The translations under genes were made by a program, and so were the position numbers. A DNA stretch of 19,114 nucleotides from JAVBSX01 sp964576215 (lineage in GTDB: Bacteria; Planctomycetota; Planctomycetia; Pirellulales; Thermoguttaceae), in contig CAZNVM010000377.1 of assembly GCA_964576215.1 (NCBI GenBank), positions 1-19,114 on the forward strand, in the 5' to 3' direction. Below are positions 14,445 to 19,114 of the stretch, piece after piece (the first letter of the stretch is position 1; every line of letters starts with the position of its first letter). The notes beneath the pieces were generated by a model. The model did no database searches and was not told the DNA's origin. It saw nothing but the letters and a program-made list of their open reading frames with translations.

Positions 14445-15473
14445 ATGAACATCGTAAAAACGGGCAATTTGTTCCCTGAGTATCAAGCGTTGCTTGAGCG
14501 GATATCCCACCGGTACGTCGAAGGGCAGGCCCAAGCGGTCCGTTCGGTCAATGAGGCAATCGTTGAAACCAATTGGCAAATTGGGCAGTATATCGTGGAA
14601 TTTGAGCAGGGGGGCGAGAAAAAAGCCAAATATGGCTCAAAACTCCTGGCAAACCTTGCACGGGACCTAACACAGCGGCATGGCCGGGGATTCAGTCGTC
14701 CTAACCTGAATAATATGAGGAAGTTCTACCTTTGCTTCCCAATTTGTCAGACACTTTCTAGCAAATTGAGCTGGTCACATTATTGCGAGATTATCAGTAT
14801 TAGCGACGATCTGGAACGTTCCTTTTATTATCAGCAAAATCTGCTGGAAAATTGGAGCGTTCGTGAACTCAAACGCCAAAAAGATTCTGCCTTGTTTTTA
14901 CGTCTTGCTTTGTCGAAAAACAAGGACGAAATCCTGAAATTGGCCCAACAGGGGCAAATTATCGAAACACCACAAGATATTGTCAAGGATGTTTATGTCT
15001 TTGAATTTCTGAAAATTCCGGAACCTCACGCGATTTCCGAAACGGAACTGGAAACTCGCCTGCTCGACAATCTGCAATCCTTCTTTCTCGAATTGGGCAA
15101 AGGTTTTACGTTTGTTGGGCGACAGTACCGAATGATGATTAACAACACCGCCTTTCGGGTTGATTTGGTGCTCTACCATCGATTTCTGCGTTGCTTTGTA
15201 TTGATTGACCTGAAACTCACCGATGTCAAGCACGACGACGTAGGGCAAATGAACATGTACATGGGCTATTTCGCCAAAGAGGAAAATTATGAAGGTGACA
15301 ACCCACCCATTGGAATCGTCCTTTCAAAAGACAAAGACGACCTTTTAGTCGAATATGCCACATATGAAATGAATAGTCAGATATTCGTTTCCAAATATCA
15401 GTTATACCTGCCGAATAAGGAAGAATTACGGACATTAATCAGCAGTCAACTTATCGCAGAGACAAATACGTGA
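14445..15473 (+). CDS. YhcG/DUF1016-family PD-(D/E)XK nuclease
   Basis: A 342-residue cytoplasmic protein. The N-terminal DUF1016 region (about 10-160) has the typical 'INWQIGxYIV...KYGxxLLxxLAxDL...GFSxxNLxxMRxFY' pattern. The C-terminal nuclease domain (about 185-335; Pfam PF06250) has D240 in FRVDLVLYHR, D255-x-K257 in LIDLKL and Q268 in VGQMNMY, so the catalytic residues are intact. Family members often lie near type I restriction systems or in defence islands, but here no methylase or helicase is adjacent, and the biological role is not established. It follows the esterase by about 100 bp and lacks a clear ribosome site, which could suit a horizontally acquired solitary gene. Confidence 0.88.
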   Translation: MNIVKTGNLFPEYQALLERISHRYVEGQAQAVRSVNEAIVETNWQIGQYIVEFEQGGEKKAKYGSKLLANLARDLTQRHGRGFSRPNLNNMRKFYLCFPICQTLSSKLSWSHYCEIISISDDLERSFYYQQNLLENWSVRELKRQKDSALFLRLALSKNKDEILKLAQQGQIIETPQDIVKDVYVFEFLKIPEPHAISETELETRLLDNLQSFFLELGKGFTFVGRQYRMMINNTAFRVDLVLYHRFLRCFVLIDLKLTDVKHDDVGQMNMYMGYFAKEENYEGDNPPIGIVLSKDKDDLLVEYATYEMNSQIFVSKYQLYLPNKEELRTLISSQLIAETNT

Positions 15474-15541
15474 AGAGAAAAACAGAGACGTCGCCTCCTC
15501 CGAACCTCTGTGAAAAGAATAACCAAAGGAGAAAAAACGTT

Positions 15542-16039
15542 ATGAAAATCATCATTGGAGCACCGGTTAAAGGGTTTAAACTCAAAGTAGCCCTGACCGC
15601 TTATTTGACGGAGCGCGGGCACGAAGTGATCGACGTCGGCTGTTACGAAACGGATCAATTCGTCAAGTATCCGTCCACTGCCGAGCGTGTCGCCAAGGCA
15701 CTTGCGGATGGTGTCGCGCCGCTTGCGATCAATCTTTGCGGCAGCGGCACCGGGGCAGCGATCAGCGTCAACAAGTTTTCCGGCGTCCTTGCCTGTGCCT
15801 GCGAATCGGTAAAGACGGCAACGCTGATCCGAATCGTCAATGGAGCCAACTGCCTTTGCATGGGGGAAGATATTGTTACGGAGCCACTCGCTTGCGAAAT
15901 GGCCGAAGCGTTCATCAATGCGAAATTTCAGGACAACCCGAACGTCTCACCGGAAATCCGCGAGTTCTGGAAAGAAGCCCGCGACGAAATGATCGCCAAA
16001 GGCGTTCCCGCTCGAAGTCGGGAAATCGAGACGCTCTAA
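15542..16039 (+). CDS. RpiB/LacA/LacB-family sugar-phosphate isomerase, divergent
   Basis: A 165-residue protein of the family that interconverts aldose and ketose phosphates. It keeps the phosphate-binding and catalytic loop CGSGTG with C66, the G6...G11 frame, and the conserved tail 'GANxLxMGEDIVTEPLACEMAEAFINAKF'. The Asp-His pair of classical RpiB (GSDHAG) is replaced by P8-V9 in GAPVKG, and the HND motif near residue 99 is VNG. Ribose-5-phosphate is therefore not assured as substrate, and a subfamily with the CESV motif is likely. The ATG at 15542 is chosen for AAAGGAG about ten bases upstream; an in-frame GTG at 15470 would add 24 unlike residues. The gene precedes the RmlD-like gene by 18 bp, suggesting one operon. 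Confidence 0.82.
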   Translation: MKIIIGAPVKGFKLKVALTAYLTERGHEVIDVGCYETDQFVKYPSTAERVAKALADGVAPLAINLCGSGTGAAISVNKFSGVLACACESVKTATLIRIVNGANCLCMGEDIVTEPLACEMAEAFINAKFQDNPNVSPEIREFWKEARDEMIAKGVPARSREIETL

Positions 16040-16057
16040 ATTCCTCAAAGGCCCCTT

Positions 16058-16954
16058 ATGACCCTCGTTCTCGTTGGCTCGTACGGACATCTCGGCAATG
16101 CGTTGGTTCGCTCATGGACGACCGCCGGGGAAAATGTCGTTCCGCTCGATTTGCCCGACTTCGATTTGAACTCCCGAAGAATCGTTCTGGAAACACTCGT
16201 TCCACTCAAACCGGACGTGATCGTCAACGCCGCCGGGCTGGAACAGATCGATTGGCTCGAAACGCATCCGAATACGAGCCGGTCCGTTCACGTTCAGGGA
16301 ACCGCGAACCTTCGTGAAGCCGCGAAAAGAACTTCTTCGCTCCTTGTGCAGTTCAGCACATCCGAGGTTTTTGGAGATGCGATTCCCCAAGACCCCGAAC
16401 AGGGATTTACCGAGAACGAACAGCCTGATCCGCAGAACGTTTATGCCAAAACGAAGCTCGACTCCGAACGAGCCGCCGCCGAGTGGGAGAAGCATTTGAT
16501 CGTTCGCACTTCCATGCTGTTCGGTCAAACGACGGAACGGTCGAGTGGCAGCTTGGTCGAAACGATATTCAACGCCGTTCGCCGAACCCGGAATTTTCGG
16601 ATTATTCAGGACCGTTTCGTCTCACCGACCTGGACGCAACATCTGGCCTTTGCAACGCGGGATTTGATTCACCACGCTGTCCGGGAAAACGTGTTCGGAT
16701 TATTTCACCTGGCAAACGGCGGCGTGGTTTCCTATTTTGAGATTGCGAAAGAGATCGCAAGAAAAACCGGTCTGAAGCTGGAAATCGAGCCAATCCGTCA
16801 GGAGGAGTACGGGTTCAAAGTCCCTCGCGGCACTCACTCGGCCTTGAATTGTACACGGTATCACAACCTGAGCGGCGTTTTTCCGATGCCGACATGGAAA
16901 GTCGCGTTGGAACAGTATCTCGACTCCAGAGCGGTTTCGATACGGAACGAATGA
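16058..16954 (+). CDS. RmlD-like NAD(P)-dependent sugar reductase (SDR family)
   Basis: A 298-residue cytoplasmic extended short-chain dehydrogenase, closest in pattern to dTDP-4-dehydrorhamnose reductase. The nucleotide-binding motif is VGSYGHLG (6-13), and the catalytic Y129 and K133 lie in YAKTKLDSE. FSTSEVFGD stands where RmlD has FSTDYVFDG, and 'RTSMLFGQ' matches the RmlD 'RTSWVYG' region. The SEVFGD variant is less typical of true RmlD, so the exact sugar is uncertain. AAAGG lies about six bases before the ATG. It is placed 18 bp after the isomerase gene and probably co-transcribed, so both may act on a sugar intermediate. No rml cluster or glycosyltransferase is adjacent. Confidence 0.82.
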   Translation: MTLVLVGSYGHLGNALVRSWTTAGENVVPLDLPDFDLNSRRIVLETLVPLKPDVIVNAAGLEQIDWLETHPNTSRSVHVQGTANLREAAKRTSSLLVQFSTSEVFGDAIPQDPEQGFTENEQPDPQNVYAKTKLDSERAAAEWEKHLIVRTSMLFGQTTERSSGSLVETIFNAVRRTRNFRIIQDRFVSPTWTQHLAFATRDLIHHAVRENVFGLFHLANGGVVSYFEIAKEIARKTGLKLEIEPIRQEEYGFKVPRGTHSALNCTRYHNLSGVFPMPTWKVALEQYLDSRAVSIRNE

Positions 16955-17038
16955 ACGGCAATACGCTTGATTTTTTGATCGTCTTCAACTACAATGGGCC
17001 TTTGCCCCTTCGAGTTGTTCTTTTTTTCTCCGCAATCC

Positions 17039-17908
17039 ATGGGCTTTTTAGAAAAATTATTCGGCAAAAGACGCCTTGACTACCGGAATCGGTTTGAACT
17101 GTTGCAAACGGCGATTTCCGGCACGATGTCAAAAGTTTACAAAGCCAGGGACCGGACCAACGGCGAAATCGTCGCGTTAAAAATTCTGGATTCGCAAAAA
17201 CTCGCCAATCTCGAATCCCGATTTCGAGCGATGAAAGGCGTCAAAAAACCAAGCGAAGGAGAAATCGCCGTGTCGTTCGACCATCCGTACATCGTGCGAA
17301 CCATGGAACATGGAATCACGACGAGCGGAGAGCACTATCTCATCATGGAATATCTCGAAGGAACCGGTTTGAACAGCGTTCTTTTGGTCAAGCAGGACCT
17401 CATGGCCGGGGCGAGAATTCACTATATTCGTCAGGTTGCCGAAGCACTCAGGGAAGTTCACGCCAAAGGATTCATTCACCGGGATATTTGTCCGCGTAAT
17501 TTGCTCTTTACCGGCGATGCGAACATTTTAAAACTGACCGATTTCGGTCTTTCGGTTCCAGCCAAGCCGCCGTTTACCGATCCCGGCAACCGCACGGGAA
17601 CGCCGAACTACATGGCACCAGAACTGGTACGCCGCCGTCCGACGGACCAACGGCTTGATATTTTCTCCTTTGGCGTCACGATTTACGAGCTTTGTTGCCG
17701 GCAGCTTCCCTGGCCGCGAGGCGAAACCGGTTTGGTTGCCATGACGCACGACCAACCGCCGACGCCGATTGAAGAATACCGCCCGGACATCAACAAAACG
17801 CTGGCCGAAGCGATCCATTCCTGCCTCGTTGCGGATCCCAAACAACGTTGTCCCTCAATGGAAAAGTTTCTCTTTTCCATTCAAAAAGTCGAGTACGAAG
17901 ACGAGTAA
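17039..17908 (+). CDS. Soluble Ser/Thr protein kinase (Hanks type)
   Basis: A 289-residue kinase without a membrane segment or extra sensory domain. It has K48 in VALKIL, E75 in the GEIAV helix, H147-R148-D149 in IHRDICPRNLL, D168-F169-G170, and the activation segment ending TPNYMAPE (193-195). The glycine-rich loop is reduced to ISGTMSKVY, keeping only one of three glycines. The start is put at ATG 17039 (MGFLEKLFGKRR), since the alternative ATG at 16994 adds a hydrophobic stretch not expected in this family. Kinases of this form, with 'MSKV' and 'NRTGTPNYMAPEL', are familiar from planctomycetes, with unknown targets. It lies 84 bp after the reductase gene and converges with the HD-GYP regulator gene. 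Confidence 0.88.
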   Translation: MGFLEKLFGKRRLDYRNRFELLQTAISGTMSKVYKARDRTNGEIVALKILDSQKLANLESRFRAMKGVKKPSEGEIAVSFDHPYIVRTMEHGITTSGEHYLIMEYLEGTGLNSVLLVKQDLMAGARIHYIRQVAEALREVHAKGFIHRDICPRNLLFTGDANILKLTDFGLSVPAKPPFTDPGNRTGTPNYMAPELVRRRPTDQRLDIFSFGVTIYELCCRQLPWPRGETGLVAMTHDQPPTPIEEYRPDINKTLAEAIHSCLVADPKQRCPSMEKFLFSIQKVEYEDE

Positions 17909-17926
17909 GCGTATCAAGCCGTCCCA

Positions 17927-18961
17927 CTACGGTGCGAAAACGCCGGTGGTCGGAGTGTTTTCGGTTTCGGCAAACCGGCTACGAATTGCGAGGAATTGTT
18001 CTTCCCGTTTGATAAACGCATCGATGACGACCGGATCAAAATGGGTTTCCCGTCCTTCCAAAATAATCTGTTTTGCCGACTCGTGCGTAAACGCCTGCTT
18101 ATAAACACGCTTGGAAGTCAAGGCGTCATACACATCGGCTAGGGCAATGATTCGACCGCAAAGCGGAATATCGTCTCCTTTAAGGCGATTGGGATAACCG
18201 GTTCCGTCATATCGTTCATGGTGCGTTCCGGCAATGTTCATGGCCATGCTCAAGAAGGAAACACCGGGAAACTTGGCCAACGCGGCTCCAAGTGTTTCGG
18301 CACCAATTGTCGTGTGAGTTTTCATGACTTCGAACTCTTGTGCGTCCAGGCGTCCGGGCTTGAGGAGTACGGCGTCCGGAATACCGACTTTGCCGATGTC
18401 GTGGAGAGGACTCGTTTGAAAGATCAGACGGATAAATTCCGCGTTAATCTCGTCGCGGTATTTTTCAAGTGACGCCATTTCCTGTGCCAGAGTACGGCAA
18501 TAATGCTGAACCCGTTCCAAGTGCGCGCCGGTGTCAAGGTCGCGCGATTCGGCCAGTTTCGCCAGTGCAAAGATTGCAACGTCGCGGGTCTCCAGTGAAA
18601 GAATTCGTTCCCCTGCCCGGATACGAGCGAGAACTTCCGCCGGACTATATGGCTTGGCGATAAAATCATCCGCACCGCAGGAAAGCCCTTGAATCATTTC
18701 CTGAAGCGTGCCGTGCGATGTCAGAAGAACAAAATAAATGTAACCCGACAGTTCTTCTTCACGAATCGTACGACAAAGCTCGATCCCTGTCATAAGCGGC
18801 ATTTCCCAATCGGAAATCACCAATCGACAATAATTCGATCGAAGAATCTGCAACGCTTCATTTCCGTTGGTTGCAGTAAGAACTTCGTATCCGGCGTCTG
18901 TCAGCAACCCTTTCAAGGCCATGAGCACAAGCTTACTGTCGTCGACGATCAGAACTTGCAT
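17927..18961 (-). CDS. Response regulator, REC plus HD-GYP (second copy)
   Basis: A 344-residue regulator built like the one at 2884-3924. Its receiver has D7/D8, phospho-acceptor D51 in VISDWEMP, T81 and K103. The HD-GYP domain has H187-D188 in LHDIGK, HHE at 247-249 and GYP at 255-257, so cyclic-di-GMP hydrolysis is likely. The start is the ATG at 18961 because AGAGAGG lies about six bases upstream and the receiver begins at once (MQVLIVDDSK). A longer frame from 19084 adds 41 residues of no known kind. No histidine kinase lies next to it, so its phosphodonor may be the hybrid kinase at 4018-6774 or one outside the window. It converges with the Ser/Thr kinase, whose end is 18 bp away. Confidence 0.92.
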   Translation of the reverse strand: MQVLIVDDSKLVLMALKGLLTDAGYEVLTATNGNEALQILRSNYCRLVISDWEMPLMTGIELCRTIREEELSGYIYFVLLTSHGTLQEMIQGLSCGADDFIAKPYSPAEVLARIRAGERILSLETRDVAIFALAKLAESRDLDTGAHLERVQHYCRTLAQEMASLEKYRDEINAEFIRLIFQTSPLHDIGKVGIPDAVLLKPGRLDAQEFEVMKTHTTIGAETLGAALAKFPGVSFLSMAMNIAGTHHERYDGTGYPNRLKGDDIPLCGRIIALADVYDALTSKRVYKQAFTHESAKQIILEGRETHFDPVVIDAFIKREEQFLAIRSRFAETENTPTTGVFAP

Positions 18962-19114
18962 GAAAACCTCTCTATAATTTGACTGTATAATAAAATTTTG
19001 TTTGTAACCCATTGTGGTACAATAAGTTATGGAATCTCCTGTTTTTTTGCTGTTGACCGTGATTTCGCGTGTTAAAATGGGCAATTGGGGATAAATACTT
19101 GAAATTCCAACGTT

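Noticed and set aside
15474..15541. ACAGAG/CTCTGT hairpin with a CCTCC-rich loop before the isomerase gene, considered as a riboswitch or anti-Shine-Dalgarno switch
   Set aside because: The stem is only six base pairs with an 18-base loop and matches no known riboswitch. The complementarity to AAAGGAG is too short to support a claim.
18962..19084. Upstream extension of the second HD-GYP regulator
   Set aside because: It lacks family similarity, whereas the ATG at 18961 has a good ribosome site and begins the receiver directly.

Overview
The window (about 50% GC by eye) looks like a chromosomal segment of a member of the Planctomycetota. The evidence is the combination of a BatA-like protein with N-terminal membrane helices and a von Willebrand domain, a secreted PQQ-type beta-propeller with the WPxFxGP...W start, a GHL10-type glycoside hydrolase, a compact soluble Ser/Thr kinase, infrequent Shine-Dalgarno sites and a planctomycete-style tyrosine recombinase N-terminus. 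The two carbohydrate-active enzymes (GHL10 and a CE15 glucuronoyl esterase) suggest a plant-polysaccharide habitat. The phylum call rests on memory of family sequences, not on a search.

Layout. 1-251: no convincing gene, two heptamer repeat tracts. 252-2243 (-): secreted GHL10 hydrolase. 2262-2883: non-coding spacer with a large inverted repeat and a 245-bp MITE-like element that has 18-bp terminal inverted repeats, a 9-bp flanking direct repeat and an internal 37-bp repeat array. 2884-6774 (+): a signalling pair, a REC/HD-GYP response regulator followed by a membrane hybrid histidine kinase (sensor, HisKA, HATPase, REC, HPt). 6924-7925 (+): aspartate-semialdehyde dehydrogenase, whose stop codon lies in the loop of a perfect 12-bp hairpin next to a tRNA-Val(UAC) gene with an abnormal T-arm. 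8013-9250: a gene-poor, scarred stretch with a terminator, strong hairpins, micro-ORFs with good ribosome binding sites, helically phased TCGCA repeats, a possible structured RNA, a truncated IS630-like transposase start and a truncated integrase. 9255-11423 (+): BatA-like protein. 11557-12828 (+): PQQ-propeller protein behind a good sigma70-type promoter. 12978-14345 (+): CE15 esterase. 14445-15473 (+): YhcG/DUF1016 PD-(D/E)XK nuclease. 15542-16954 (+): RpiB/LacAB-like isomerase and an RmlD-like NAD(P) reductase, probably one operon. 17039-17908 (+): Ser/Thr kinase. 17927-18961 (-): a second REC/HD-GYP regulator, convergent with the kinase.

How it fits together. The clearest functional theme is phosphorylation and cyclic-di-GMP signalling: a hybrid kinase with its own HPt domain, two HD-GYP output regulators that keep their catalytic residues, and a eukaryote-like kinase. 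The clearest genome-structure theme is repeat biology: seven short tandem-heptamer tracts in spacers, often within a few tens of bases of start or stop codons, one of them forming a potential 23-bp stem, plus the MITE-like element and the decayed island beside the tRNA. I found no CRISPR array and no complete known defence or biosynthetic cluster.
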